A stretch of DNA of 64,000 nt from Sphaerosporella brunnea. Taxonomy: Eukaryota > Ascomycota > Pezizomycetes > Pezizales > Pyronemataceae. The notes under the pieces were generated by a model. That model was given only the letters and a program-made list of their open reading frames with translations. It was not told the DNA's origin and did no database searches. Numbering within the stretch: the stretch's first letter is position 1; each line of letters starts with the position of its first letter. The translations under genes and the position numbers were made by a program. Positions 31,798 through 42,414 of this stretch are shown here, piece by piece. The stretch lies in contig VXIS01000023.1 of NCBI GenBank assembly GCA_008704415.1, forward strand, positions 212,476-276,475, given 5' to 3'.

Positions 31798-32178
31798 CTA
31801 GCGCGCCGTGATAATGGATGAACAATGAAATACAGGAGCTTGATGATATCGCTGTTGCTGCTCTATTATAGGAGTAAGATGTAATTCCTTGGCTTCATCA
31901 AGCGCCTTGCGTGTCCATACGTAAAGTGTACCGTGTCGCACGCACAGTGATGGTAAACGGCCATCAGGTTCATGCAGTGAAGTAATCGGACGAACGCCGT
32001 CACGGACCTTGTCAGTTGATACCTTTAGCGTCGAATGCGGGAATCGGCAATCATGGCGAATTATTTTCGGCGATTCCAACGATTTTTGATCCTTTTTGGT
32101 GAAGATGGTGACACCGCGGTCAGGATCAAGGTCATAGTCCACTTTAACTCCAACCGTTAAGAAGCGATACACGGTCAT
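31798..32178 (-). pseudogene. Copia protease/GAG-pre-integrase fragment (downstream of insertion)
   Basis: The minus-strand frame MTVYRFLTVGVKVDYD... continues the copia protease-to-pre-integrase region that stops at 33076 with NNLMIV. The natural junction would be NNLMIV followed by YRFLTVGVKV, like NLISVxxLxxxG in the family. The two halves are separated by the hAT-like element at about 32179-33075. Confidence 0.55.
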
Positions 32179-33075
32179 CGGACACGAGCCGAGCCGGCTC
32201 AAGCCTCCAGCTCAAGCCCGTGCGAGCCCGTGCGAGCCAAATAGCGAGTGAGCCGAGCTGGCTCAACCAGGTTGCGCCGTGAGCTGACCATTGGCTCGAG
32301 CCTTTTACTGCGGGTATATGTTAGATTTGGTGTTGCAACATTCAAACGTCAAGCGCTTAGTCCGGCGTGGAACAACAAAATTCGACCCGATTCCACGACG
32401 CTTTCAAAAAAGCGTTCGCTCTCACGACTACCTACCCATTTGAGTGGTGGAAAGTAAATGAACATGATTTTCCCATCGTCGCAAGAATGGCACCCGATTA
32501 CCCTATCATTCGCACCTCCATCGTTCGCAGTGAGCAGTTATCAACCCAGTAGGCTGTCCTAACACCCGCTTACCCTGTGAACGCTTTTTGCTACTCGACA
32601 CGGTAGTAGGGCGGGAGATATTATTACCAAGAAGCGTAACCGCTTACTGAAAGAATCCAACAGCGCCGTTTTGCTGCTTAAAAGCTGGCTTGAACAGAAG
32701 AATGTGAACGGTTGGGCTCGCTGACTCCCTCGACCAGCCGGAGGATGCCATGCAGGTGGACAGCACGAGGCCTGTCGAGGCGCAGGCAGGGTGTTTCAGC
32801 CCGACGGAATGGACGCCTACTAGGAACCAGCCCTTGAAGGCTTTGACTCTGGTTCTGACTTGCCAGATAGAGACTGATAACGCCGCACACGAGGCTTTTT
32901 GTAAATAGAAGCGCGCAAAATGCGACCTCGTTCGACCTCCTTGTTCCATACCGCCTCGGGCATTGGAAGGTCGAGCCGAAGCTCGAGCTGTCCAGGCTCG
33001 GGCTCAGCTTACCGAGCCCAAGTCGTGATGTGCCGAGCCTACCCCTCGGGTCAGCTTGAGCCTGCTCATGTCCAT
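32179..33075. mobile_element. hAT-like non-autonomous element with GAGCC-rich ends inside a copia gene
   Basis: Left end CGGACACGAGCCGAGCCGGC and right end (reverse complement) ATGGACATGAGCAGGCTCAA are similar inverted termini followed by clusters of GAGCC/GGCTC. Flanking 8-9 bp, CACGGTCAT (32170-32178) and CACTATCAT (33076-33084), are an imperfect target duplication (7 of 9). Removing the element restores continuity of the copia protease region in frame, which independently supports the boundaries. About 0.9 kb, no transposase recognised. The ends are uncertain by 1-2 bp. Confidence 0.65.
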
Positions 33076-33084
33076 CACTATCAT

Positions 33085-34207
33085 CAGGTTGTTCTTGCAG
33101 CAAGCAGGGACGTTCAGTGCATTGCGAAGTAGGGTTGAAGTGACGTTGCGACATCGCAGTGACAGTCCGATATCACCTATTCCAGCTACGCTGAACTTGC
33201 TTTCATCTCCAAAAATCACTTCCTTCTTCCCTGAAGCGAGCGCGCCGCACCGAGTCTAGTCGTGGTCCATTCCAGTACAGTGGCCTGTCCCACGAAGGGC
33301 AAGCGGCTCTCAGCCTCCGTCCAAGAGAAGCAGGGAATCCATGCTCGCGTCTGTGATGGTGGTTGGTGCGTGCTCGTACTTGACGACATTGGCGGTGCGT
33401 GAGTCCTTCTTCTCATTCTTGAAGTTCCCCTTCTAAAGGTGCTTTGAGCGGCACTCGAATTTCTTGTGTCCCTTCTCACCGATCCACCGGTTCCCTTCTT
33501 TGCAAAGAGGGCGGTTGAGGTTTGAGGGTTCGTATACGTACACGCTCCATGGCGGTCGTATGCGTATGCTGGCTCGACGATTTGAAGCTGCTCCAAGATG
33601 TGCACGCACTTTTGATCCTTGCCGGCTGTACATACGTTGTTCTTGGAAGCAAGCCTCACGTCTCCAGTGGGCAGACCGTGCATCATGAAAAAGGCAAGCA
33701 AATCCTCAGAGAGGACTGTGCCTGTATCGCGTATCTCCTTGGCAATGTTCAGTAGATCCGAGTGGTAGGGGACAAACGCTCTCCTGATGGCGGTGAGCTT
33801 ACACAATGCAGCGCGTGCATCGATCTTCGCCACGCGCTTGCGATTGTCTCCCACAACAGACCAGGTGCCGAGTCGCACAGGATGTCGCCGTACTGCTTGC
33901 CGAGGAACGCGTGGATCGACCGCCGGATCTCCGCGGTAGCTTTGCGCGCGTCCTTGATGTAGTTCTCCCTCTGGGTTCTGTACCGCCGGAAATTGTTGAG
34001 GCATATTGCATCCTTTGACACGGGTGTAATTTCGTTGACGGCATCCATTCTGGCCTTCACACCCACAAGAATAGCCGCCGCAGCTGACTCGGAGGCGCAA
34101 GCCTCACCACCGCCGGGAGCGGTTGCCGAAGTTGTAGTCGACGCAGACCCAGGAACTTGGGGCTTTGTTGGTCGCTGTGTGATACCTTGGACTATGTCCC
34201 ATAGCAC
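33085..34207 (-). pseudogene. Copia gag, zinc knuckle and protease start, broken
   Basis: The minus-strand frames starting at 34207 read a gag-type helical region (ENYIKDARKATAEIRRSIHAFLG, then DLLNIAKEIRDTGTVLSEDLLAFFMMHGLP, matching the copia gag pattern of short helices before a gLP motif), a degenerate zinc knuckle near 33440-33490 (RWIGEKGHKKFEC, first Cys positions altered) and a protease segment IFGDESKFSVAGIGDIGLSL at 33219-33150. Frameshifts separate these. It lies downstream (minus strand) of an integrase piece, so it belongs to a second element or a rearrangement. Confidence 0.6.
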
Positions 34208-34634
34208 CCCGCCAGGAGATCATTCCGGACGTCCGATGCCGACTCTTGGTACTTGCTCTCCTGCTGCCGACAGCGATGAAGTGGATCAACAACACAATGC
34301 CGTGCAGCCTGGTTACTGAATGCCGGAAGAGCATCGTTAGCAAGTCAAATGAGACGCAGGGAAGCTCCCGGAACCGCATTTTGACGTATTCCAGTAATAG
34401 AATGTTTACGACTTCCAGGGACTGAGGGCTAATGCATAAGAATGCCTGTACGATCCAGCCATCGCGGATCAATTGCCGACATGGCTAACCGTATGACGGC
34501 TCTGCACGGTCTCCTAGAAACCTCAGTTGGACAGGTCGAAGATTGGGGCAGTACAAGGTGTCCTTTCAGTAACACAGTGTGCACCAATGATGCTGCTTAA
34601 GTCCTGCCAGCAAACCAAAGACCTCTCTGAATTG

Positions 34635-35208
34635 TCAAAAGCTTGGAGGGGGCTCCATCAGAATCTGCTCACAGGCGGGTTGCCGGCGGAGGCGTAGCAA
34701 TGCTGTTGATGTACGGACGAAGTGGTGGGCACACTCCTTAGGGATATGTGCGTAGGCAATACACCCAAAAATACGCAGGTGACTGATATTGGGTGTCTCT
34801 TTATACATGAGCATATATGAACTGTTGGTCCCGTTGTCCAGTGCGGAATGCAAGAGTCGGTTTTTGATGTAGATCGCTGTCGCTGCAGCTTCTGCCCAGC
34901 AGGTGTTTGGGAGGCCAGCATGCTTTAGCATTGTACGCATAGGGTCCAATACACCGCAATTTGCACGTTCCGCTATTCCGTTTGAGGCTGGAGAGTAGGG
35001 CGTTGTGGTTTCCTTAGTGATACCCTGATTCGTAAAGTACGCGAGAAACTCTGCCGCGCTGTACTCTCCACCTCCATCCACGCGTAGACGCTTGATCTTG
35101 GTGCCGCACTATCTGTCCAACATTACTTCGTACCTGGAAAGCCAGCCTCGACGGTGTTGAAAAGGCGAAGAGCGCACACCCGAAGCATTTGGGCGAGCTC
35201 AGGGTCAT
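34635..35208 (-). pseudogene. Copia integrase core fragment
   Basis: RVDGGGEYSAAEFLAYF provides the second catalytic Asp, and TTPYSPASNGIAERAN the catalytic Glu, followed by WAEAAATAIYIKNRLLH and LRIFGCIAYAHIP, all hallmarks of copia integrase. The first catalytic Asp and the HHCC domain are missing or frame-shifted upstream. It is a remnant. Confidence 0.82.
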
Positions 35209-35449
35209 TTGAGGCTGTTCAGCGTTCGCATCCTTGGCGCAGAAATAACTACCCGGGTTGTATGTCGCACGCTCTCAACGAGTGGCCGCTTAATTACGCA
35301 AGGGAGTTTGTCCTCCGGGCTCGGTGAGTCCAAGCTTTCATTCAGCCGGCAGCGAACAGGGTGCCTCGGAGCTTCAACAACCTCTAACAAACGCAATTGC
35401 ACCGGCTGTTGGTTTTTTTGCTCTCCTCAAGGCCAATCATTGCGCCTTG

Positions 35450-36030
35450 TTTGCCAAGCGGCAAGAGTGGTGCACAGTTACCGCTCGGTGTTGAGGCTGC
35501 TGAAGCCGATTAAAAGGGCAGGCAGCGTGTTGCGAGTGAAGAGGTGGCCAGAGCTGAGGCGGTCACCATGCTTATCCATTCCAATATTGAAGTTCCGGGT
35601 CTCCTGGGAATTAGCCACCAAATGGCAAACCTAAGCTGTTGCTGGTGAGGGGGAACGTACTACTACTGCAAATGCTAAAGTCGGTCGAGCGCCTTGGGCA
35701 CACGCAGCGCGACGGGACGTGGATCAGGTTCGAAAAGTTGAAGAGAGAGAGAGAGAGAGAAATGGTCCGCGGTGCACGTACGTTGTCATTTATGGGTGTT
35801 GAAAAAACTGATTGCATTGGGTGTACCCCACAACGTCCCGATGCACAGTGATTTCAGCCTGTCCCGCTCAGTATATATCTCAGTGGTTTTCAGACCACCG
35901 CACGAGCACACAAGCCAGGCGGCAGGGTGGAGTGACAGCAGGGTGGAGTGAAATTCATGAGAAGTAGGCGGGAGGTAGTACGCGAGGTTTGAATAATCGG
36001 TTGGATAGTCCGTAGGATTTCCGGTTGATC
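35450..36030 (+). repeat. Dispersed repeat R3, copy 2, with GA microsatellite
   Basis: Second copy of R3. A GAGAGA run is present at about 35744-35761. Confidence 0.7.
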
Positions 36031-36039
36031 CAGGTAATA

Positions 36040-36350
36040 ATATTCAACGCGCTGTCTATTGTTCAAGAATATAAACCGTACAATGACTAGCTACAATTCC
36101 CCGGCTCATGTCCACTATCAATCTCGCCCGCATCGTCCTTTGACGTTTCCTGACCATGAAAGCTCCTCTCCGGCTCCGCTCCACACAGACACCCCCTTCG
36201 TTACAGCCGACGATGCGCCCGACATTTTGAAGCTCGTTTCAACATGTGTGGCCTGGACGTGGGGTGTCACAGATGCTGTTGAAGTTTAAGATCAAGACGC
36301 ACATCGTGTCTCCCTCACATTTTTCCAACAACTCGGGAGCCACCGGAAAG
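36040..36350. other. No gene seen
   Basis: A 76-codon frame (36059-36289, plus) has no recognised domain. It separates R3 from the 111-bp array. Confidence 0.3.
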
Positions 36351-36354
36351 TCAT

Positions 36355-37090
36355 TCAGCTCAACGAATTCGAACAGTGTTGGCCTTGGACTGTAAGGCCA
36401 ACGCTGTCAAAACGGAAGAGCATCTGCGCCAAACCGCCTGCAACCCAGTCCAACAGCTGCCCGACTGCTCGACACCCCAAGAGGCACACCTCTGGGCCTT
36501 GGAGTGAAGCTCCCCTTGCCCGGAAACATACACGGCCGCCGCGCGCGTTTCGAGAGACGGCGAGAGAACTTGCAGGTCGAGCCCGCAAGCCTCGGAATTC
36601 GAACACTTCTTGGCGTTCAAATGTGAGGCCACCGCTCTAAGCGGAAGAGCATCAGCCCAAAGCTGCCTGCAGCTCGACAGCCACCTAGAACTCGTGCGGC
36701 TGCATGAATCCGAACTCATCTTGGCGTTCGACTGTAAGGCCACCGCTGTCAAAGCGGAAGAGCATCAGCCGCAAACCGCCTGCAACCCAGTCCAACAGTT
36801 CCCCGACTGTGCGACAACCGAACACGCAAACCTCTGGGCCTTGGCGTGAAGCTCCCCATGCTCAGAAACCTGGATGGTCACCTCAAGCGTTTCGATAGAG
36901 GGCGAGAGAACCTGGGGATCGTGCATGCAAGACTGGGAATTCGAACACCGCTTTCACAGCGGAAGAGCATCAGCCGCACACTGCGTGCAACCCAGTCTGA
37001 CAGCTCCTTGAAGCTCCCCATTCCCAGAAACATAGATGGCACCTCGGGCATTTTGAGAGAGGGCGAGAAAACGTCGAGATCGAGCACTCA
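36355..37090. repeat. Compound array with 111-bp unit, part 1
   Basis: TTGGCGTTC/TTGGCCTTG followed by GACTGTAAGGCCACCGCT recurs (36610 and 36721 are 111 bp apart). Larger blocks with AACCTCTGGGCCTTGG, AGCTCCCCATGC and GGGCGAGAGAACCTGG are repeated at about 340-bp spacing. Both strands are open over long stretches because the unit is a multiple of three, so short ORFs here are not evidence of genes. Confidence 0.85.
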
Positions 37091-37561
37091 CGCCTCGGAA
37101 TGCGAACGCACTGCGAACATCGGGCCGATTTCTTTCCGCTGCAACTCGAAAAAGCGTCGCCACAAGCGCGTCACCGTGTTCACCGCCACCATATGCACGG
37201 CCCACGTGGGCACCTTGTTCGGGGCCCCGAAACCGGAGTCGCAGTGCAGAATCAGCCGGATCAGGTTCTGTGCGTCAAGGCTGTTGAGGCAGAGCGCTAT
37301 GGTCGGGCCGCCTGGGGGGCGCGCCAGGAACTCTGGCACCGACTGCGGCAGGTGCTGCCGCTGTTGACTGAGCCCCTGGAGGGCCCCCCAGAAGACGTGG
37401 TGACACCACGGACACACTGTCCAGAACTTCTGGTCGGGGAGCGGGATGTATCCGGGATGCTGCGTATGACCAGGTTGCGAGAGGGGCAGTTGGCGGAAGA
37501 GCACGGGGCCTTGGTTGGCTTGCGGAACGGCCCGCGCTCTTGGCGTGATAGCTGGAGCCAT
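37088..37561 (-). CDS. Hypothetical protein, 157 aa, inside the 111-bp array
   Basis: Unlike the surrounding repeats this stretch is single-copy in the window. It contains CPWCHHVFWGALQGL (a CxxC-H motif near residue 50) and a mixed hydrophobic C-terminal half (NLIRLILHCDSGFG). I do not recognise the family. It may be the conserved part of a gene whose ends are repeat-derived. A real start codon is uncertain. Confidence 0.3.
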   Translation of the reverse strand: MAPAITPRARAVPQANQGPVLFRQLPLSQPGHTQHPGYIPLPDQKFWTVCPWCHHVFWGALQGLSQQRQHLPQSVPEFLARPPGGPTIALCLNSLDAQNLIRLILHCDSGFGAPNKVPTWAVHMVAVNTVTRLWRRFFELQRKEIGPMFAVRSHSEA

Positions 37562-37664
37562 GATATCGGCTTTGCGGAGGTATAACTACTGAATGTCGTA
37601 GTGAGGTGGCTGCGTCGAAGGTACTGGATGTCGTGGTGGGCTCCCTGGCCGACGACGATGCAGA

Positions 37665-38130
37665 ACACACCTCTTGGCCTCCGACTCTAAGGGCCCCGCT
37701 CTCAAAGAGGAAGAGCATCAGCCCGAAACTGCCTGCAACTCGAACCACCGAACCTTCATTCGGCTCAACGAAGCCGAACACCTCTTGGCCTTCGACTCTA
37801 AGGCCTCCGCTCTTGAAGCAAAAGAGCGTCAGCCCCAACTGCCTGCAACCCAGTCCAACAGCTCCTCAACTGTTCGACATCCCAACAGGCACACCTCTGC
37901 CGCCTTGGGGTCAAGCGCCCCTTTCCCAGACATAGACGGTCACCTCAAGCGTGGGCGACAGAATCCGGAGGTCCACCACGCAAGCGTCGGGAACAGGCGA
38001 GCGAGCGGGCACCGGACAGTCACCGCAGAAACGGTCGTCATCAATGTGACAAAAGCGTCCGTCGGCGCCGTGCTCTTCAGAGCCGTTCTCGTCTTCGTCA
38101 CTCTCACCCGAAACCGAGCCGACTGATGTA
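37665..38130. repeat. Compound 111-bp array, part 2, with acidic-peptide unit
   Basis: TTGGCCTnCGACTCTAAGGCC at 37674 and 37785 (111 bp). The right end (38020-38125) matches 40010-40140 and on the minus strand encodes SGESDEDENGS-type peptide followed by CGDCPVPARSPVP. Confidence 0.8.
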
Positions 38131-38339
38131 CCTATCAGCCAATGAACGAGGGTATGATCGAGATGACAGAGCGCAGCACACGCACAAACGGGTAGCTAAT
38201 GGATTTGCGTCTTGAACACCTGGCCAAAACCCTCGGAGGAACAGCATTAGTCCCTCCCATCCAGCAAGCAAGATCGCCGCTGTCATGGGACTGGTCCCTG
38301 GACTGCCGGCTTGCGCCACTTAGCTGAGCTGGGACCGCG

Positions 38340-38600
38340 TTGAAGGCCGTGGCGAGGACGACGGCCTTCTTGATTGAGACCCAAAGAAAAGTGGAGGACC
38401 AGGGCGAGTCTTCTTCATCGACACCCAAAGAAAAGAGGAGGACGAGACGAGGACCAGGACCAGTCTTCTTGATCGACACCCAAACAAAAGAGGAGGGCCA
38501 GGACGAGTCTTCTTGATCGACAACCAAAGAAAACAGCTGGACGAGACGAGGACCAGGCTACGTAACAACATATAGGTAAGACAAAAAAAAAAAAAAAAAC
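38340..38600. repeat. About 50-bp degenerate tandem repeat and poly-A
   Basis: CTTCTTGATCGACACCCAAA followed by GAAAAG(A/T)GGAGGAC is repeated four times between 38365 and 38560, ending in an 18-A run at 38582-38599. Confidence 0.8.
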
Positions 38601-38645
38601 GTTTCCCGGGCTTAAGCATCTGGTCGGAGTTTAGCTGAAATGCAC

Positions 38646-39262
38646 CTAAGCAGACCGCATTCTCTTCGCAAATTGTCTCTCGTACTCGTTGAACTTTTTA
38701 ATTGCCGCAACAGTCGCCGGAGAGTCTGGGACCACCGTAGGGCGCTTGCGGCAACGCACCTTGGGGGTATCCACGGCGGGGGCGGGCGACCGAGGGGACG
38801 GCCACTCGGCCTGTGGGGAGGGCGGGGGCAGGCGAGAGTTTGTCGGGGGAGGACGGGGCGGGGTCTCTGTTCTTTTGACGCGTGGCCAGAATGGCCGGCA
38901 GCTTTTCGTCCAAGATTTCGTCGATCTGGCCAGGCAGCGCCTGCAACATGTGCTGCATCGACTTCTGGCGAGCGTTTTTGTCACGCCGCCACTGCTGCTG
39001 AGCATCCCAGCGCTGGACCTGCTGCTGCTGCCATTGCTGCTGGTGTTGCTGCTGCTGCTGGGCTGGAGGTAGGAGAAGAACAACGGCCAGGTTGAGCGGC
39101 GCCGCTACCACGTCCGGAATCCCGCGTCTTCGAACGTTGACCATGCCCAGGCCAACCAAAGAAGTCCCGAACTTGTAAAGGTGGTTGTCCTTGCTGACAA
39201 CGTGCCATAAAGGGCCGGGAACCTCTTGAAAATTTCGACGTGGTTGAACGCCGCTGTGTGCA
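38646..39262 (-). pseudogene. Family X, copy X9
   Basis: Minus strand: NHVEIFKRFPALYG (39250), then in another frame DNHLYKFGTSLVGLGMVNV, RRRGIPDVV, PLNLAVVLLLPPAQ, poly-Gln, QALPGQIDEILDEKLPAILATR, and, after a further shift, the Pro-rich linker and the conserved tail RKRPTVVPDSPATVAAIKK...YERQFAKRMR. The tail is very close to that of X1. The N-terminal TDEKTH block is missing, cut off at the junction with the 111-bp array. Two frameshifts make it a pseudogene unless introns are involved. Confidence 0.7.
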
Positions 39263-39309
39263 GCGCAACCCGCACGGCGCTAGCGGGAGTGTCTCGGCGG
39301 CCGGGGGCG

Positions 39310-39960
39310 TTACATAAAGCGGAACATAATCAGTCCCAAACCGCCTGCAACCCAGTCCAACAGCTCCCCGACTGTTCGAGAGCCCAACAGGCACACCTCT
39401 GCGGCCTTGGGGTGAAGCTCCGCATTCCCAGAAACATAGACGGTCACCTCAAGCGTTTTGAGAGAGGGCGAGAAAACTTGGTGATCGAGGAGGGCGAGAG
39501 AACTTGGTGATCGAGGAGGGCGAGAGAACTTGGTGATCGAGGAGGGCGAGAGAACTTGGTGATCGAGGAGGGTGAGAGAACTTGGGGATCGAGCACCGAA
39601 GCCTCGGAATTGAACAATTCTTGGCCTTCGACTGTCAGGCCACCGCTCTCGAAGCGGAACAGCATCAGTCCCAAACTGCCTGCAGCTCGAGAACCACCGG
39701 GAACTCGTTTGGCTCAACGAATTCGAATATCTCTTGGCCTTCGACTGTAAGGCCACTGCTCTCAAAGTGGACGTGCATCTGCCCCGAACTGCCTGCAACT
39801 CGAGCCACAGGAAACTCGTTCGGCTCAACGAATTCGAATATTTCTTGGCCTTCCACGACAACCCAAGAGGCACACCTCTGCGGCCTTGGGGTGAAGCTCT
39901 GCATTCCCAGAAACATAGACGGTCACCTCAAGCGTTCGGAGAGAGGGCGAGAGAACCTGG
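39310..39960. repeat. Compound 111-bp array, part 3, with 26-bp tandem repeat
   Basis: TTGGCCTTCGACTGT at 39621 and 39734, and TTGGCCTTCCACG at 39845 (113 and 111 bp). Between 39455 and 39595 a 26-bp unit (GATCGAGGAGGGCGAGAGAA plus CTTGGT) is repeated about five times almost perfectly, first exact starts at 39483 and 39509. Confidence 0.9.
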
Positions 39961-40009
39961 AGACCGAGCACGCATGCCTCGGGAACAGGCGAGCGAGCGG
40001 GCACCGGAC

Positions 40010-40470
40010 TGTCACCGTAGAAACGGTCGTCATCGATTTCACAAAAGCTTTCGTCGGCGCCGTGCTCTTCAGATCCGTTCTCGTCGTCGTCGCTCTCACC
40101 CAAAGCCGAGCCGGCCTCGTCGCTCTCACCCGAAACCGAGCCGTTCTCGTCTTCGTCGCTCTCACCCACAGGTCATTCTCACCCACAGGTCATTCTCACC
40201 CACAGCCGAGCCGGTCTCGTCCTCGTCGCTCACAGTAAAACCGAGCCGTTCTCCTCTTCGTCGCTCTCACCCAAAGCGGAGCCGTTCTCGTCTTCGTCGC
40301 TCTCACCACAACCGAGCTGTTCTCGTCTTCGTCGCTCTCACCAGAGCCGAGCCGTTCTCGGCCTCGTCGCTCTCACCAAAGCGGAGCCGTTCTCGGCCTC
40401 GTCGCTCTCACCAAAGCCAAGCCGTTCTCGTCTTCCTCACTCTCACCCGAAACAGAAAGCCCTGCATGTC
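40010..40470 (-). repeat. Short tandem repeat encoding an acidic GESDEDENGS peptide
   Basis: Plus strand CGAGCCGTTCTCGTCTTCGT and CGCTCTCACC repeat about every 40-45 bp ten or more times. The minus strand reads GESDEDENGS units (e.g. 40169-40080), followed by EIDDDRFYGD and PVPARSPVP. A matching piece at 38020-38125 lies beyond X9. It could be the acidic domain of a lost or unannotated gene. Confidence 0.75.
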
Positions 40471-40479
40471 TGCAAGAAG

Positions 40480-40890
40480 ATTGCCGGTCAGCATGCCACG
40501 GTTTTGAAACGCCCAAATGGACACCACACTTACCACCCGTCAAACCTAGGGGCGACATCGCGGCTAAGTGGACCCCTGAGGATGAGGTTGTGCGTTTTGA
40601 GGAAGGTGGCTCTGGACAGATCGCCTGTACGGGAATCACCCCGTTCCCCAACCACCACCTTTCCCATTCCCGCTCTCCAGTTGTCCTGAAAGATGTCGGC
40701 ATGCAGAGCGCGACTCGCCCGGATCGGATACCGTGAGGCGAATTACCCCGTTCCCCAACAACCACTTTTCCCATTGTCGCCTCCGAACACGCATCTCCGG
40801 TCAAGCGGAGAATCTGGGTGGAGTTTAGCACGCGGTTTAAGATCATGGGGAAAAAATAAGATGAAATGCTTACGTACCTCAAATTTCAAA
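40480..40890. other. No gene seen
   Basis: A repeated motif CACCCCGTTCCCCAACnACCA (40636 and 40748) flanks a 100-bp direct duplication with CTTTCCCATT. No recognised protein. Confidence 0.4.
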
Positions 40891-40894
40891 AATA

Positions 40895-41370
40895 AAGGCT
40901 GCTTTTTGCAATATCCGCTGGTTGAGCCGGATTCTCTTCGCCAATTGCTTTTCGTATTGAATCTGGGTCTCTGTTGCTGCAACAGTCTTCGGTGAGGGAG
41001 CCACTATCGCACGGGCGCCTTGGGAGTTTCGGAGGCGGAGGCGGGCGGCGACAGGTGCGGCGAAGACAACAAGCTTGCCACGGGAGAGGGCAACTCGGCA
41101 CGCGAGGAGGGCGGAGCAGGCGACAGTCTGTCCAGGGAGGGGTCTTCGTTCTCTGCACGTCTGGCCAGAACAGCCTGCAGCCTTGCGAGGGAGCGCCTTC
41201 ACCTGGTCCTCGTTCCTTTTCTGCTTGAGTCTTGCTGCAACAGTCTCCGGCGTGGCGGCCACTATCGCACGGCGCCTGCTGGAGGGTGCCTTGGGTGTCT
41301 CGGCGGCGGGGAGGGCGGTGCAGGCGACAGTCTGGGCGGCAATAGAACGAATCATGGCTATCCAGGGCAC
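40895..41370 (-). pseudogene. Family X, C-terminal remnant X10 (tail duplicated)
   Basis: The conserved X tail occurs twice on the minus strand: SSRRRAIVAATPETVAARLKQ (about 41290) and ARAIVAPSPKTVAATETQIQ with YEKQLAKRIR (about 40960-40925), corresponding to PDSPETIAATEKL...YDRQFAKRIR of X1. The N-terminal blocks are not visible. An alternative long frame (41629-40886) overlaps in another register and is probably a shadow. Confidence 0.6.
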
Positions 41371-41379
41371 GCATGCACA

Positions 41380-42410
41380 AAACCTCCTGGTTGGTGATGA
41401 TATATGCCGATCTGTTGTCGATTAGTTCGTAAGTTGTTCCTCTGAGGATGGTAGGTAGGTGCATACCTCGCCTTTGCTTGGAACATGTAGTAGTCGGCTT
41501 TGCAGTCTCCGCGTAGTCGCTAGCCGGGCTGGCTGCGTTGCTCTGCGTTGAGCTGATCACTAAGCCAGGATGGCTTTTCAACTCGTCGGCTGGGGGCTGC
41601 ATGGGCTGCTTGGGTGTTGGTGTCGACAAGGCACATCATCGTTGCGTCACTGGCTATCACTCTGTACCAATTCGCGAAGCTTCCAAGGCGCAGCCCCTTC
41701 GCAGCCGCGCAGATCAAACAGCCAGCTGCTCATGTCTGCTCTGCGTCCTTGCATACCCAGCATCGCTGCCGTTGCGAGTGTTCGAAGTGTCGCGGCGCGG
41801 GGATTCCTGCGGCTGCAAACATGACTCGCTGCAGATCGCGCGGAAGCGCACCAAACGCTGCGGATAGGAGATTCGCAGGCGGCTCCTGCAGTGGTTTTGC
41901 GAGTAAACGCTCAGGGGAAACAGAAATCATGCAAGCAACAGGTGCAGAAAGGAGAGTAGCCAACGGAGAGAGAGTCAAATCGACAGCATTATACTCGCAG
42001 GACCCCGAACCGAAGCCGTGTGCGTGCTGCCCGGTCAAACATCTCTCGCGGCGTGTTGACCTCGTAATGTGCGCCTCACCGCCTGAAGCGACCCCCTCTG
42101 GTCGACCTCCGCTCGCCGGTGACGCGTCCGCCCCTTGACGGCCATCTGGCTACGGCCTCACTCGATCGCGAAATGGAAAGCAGGCTTGCATCAGCGCCAC
42201 GGAACCGGCGTAGCAGAACAAAGCAGCTAACCCCAGGGGAGAGTACCGTAACACTGCGTGCAAAAACGACAACAAGCAAAACGCTACAAGCAAGCTCGCG
42301 GAAAATACACATTCAAATAGTGAAACAGCGTTGCATCTGCGTTCCCCATGCTAACCGTTCCAGTACATAGACATAGCATAGTTACGAATCACAGGCATCG
42401 ACACCGCCTC
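41380..42410. other. Uncertain region; possible minus-strand coding remnants
   Basis: Minus-strand frames contain FGALPRDLQRVMFAAAG and QRCWVCKDAEQT (about 41880-41730), then GSFANWYRVIASDATMMC (about 41690-41630). These look protein-like but are broken by stops and belong to no family I recognise. Confidence 0.25.
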
Positions 42411-42414
42411 GGTT

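Noticed and set aside
32165..33090. GAGCC clusters as binding sites of a regulator
   Set aside because: They sit at the ends of an insertion with a near-matching target duplication, so transposon termini explain them better.
31250..36030. R3 copies as LTRs of the copia block
   Set aside because: The domain order between them (integrase, gag, protease on the minus strand) does not fit a single element, and no primer-binding site or polypurine tract adjoins R3.
39455..39595. CRISPR-like regular short repeats
   Set aside because: The 26-bp units are contiguous with no spacers, and the organism is eukaryotic.
36355..39960. Many short open frames on both strands
   Set aside because: Produced by the 111-bp unit, a multiple of three. 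Spacing of 113 bp in one place breaks any common frame.
40886..41629. 247-codon minus-strand frame as a separate gene
   Set aside because: It overlaps the recognisable family X tails in a different frame and is rich in Cys/Arg/Pro typical of a shadow of GC-rich DNA.
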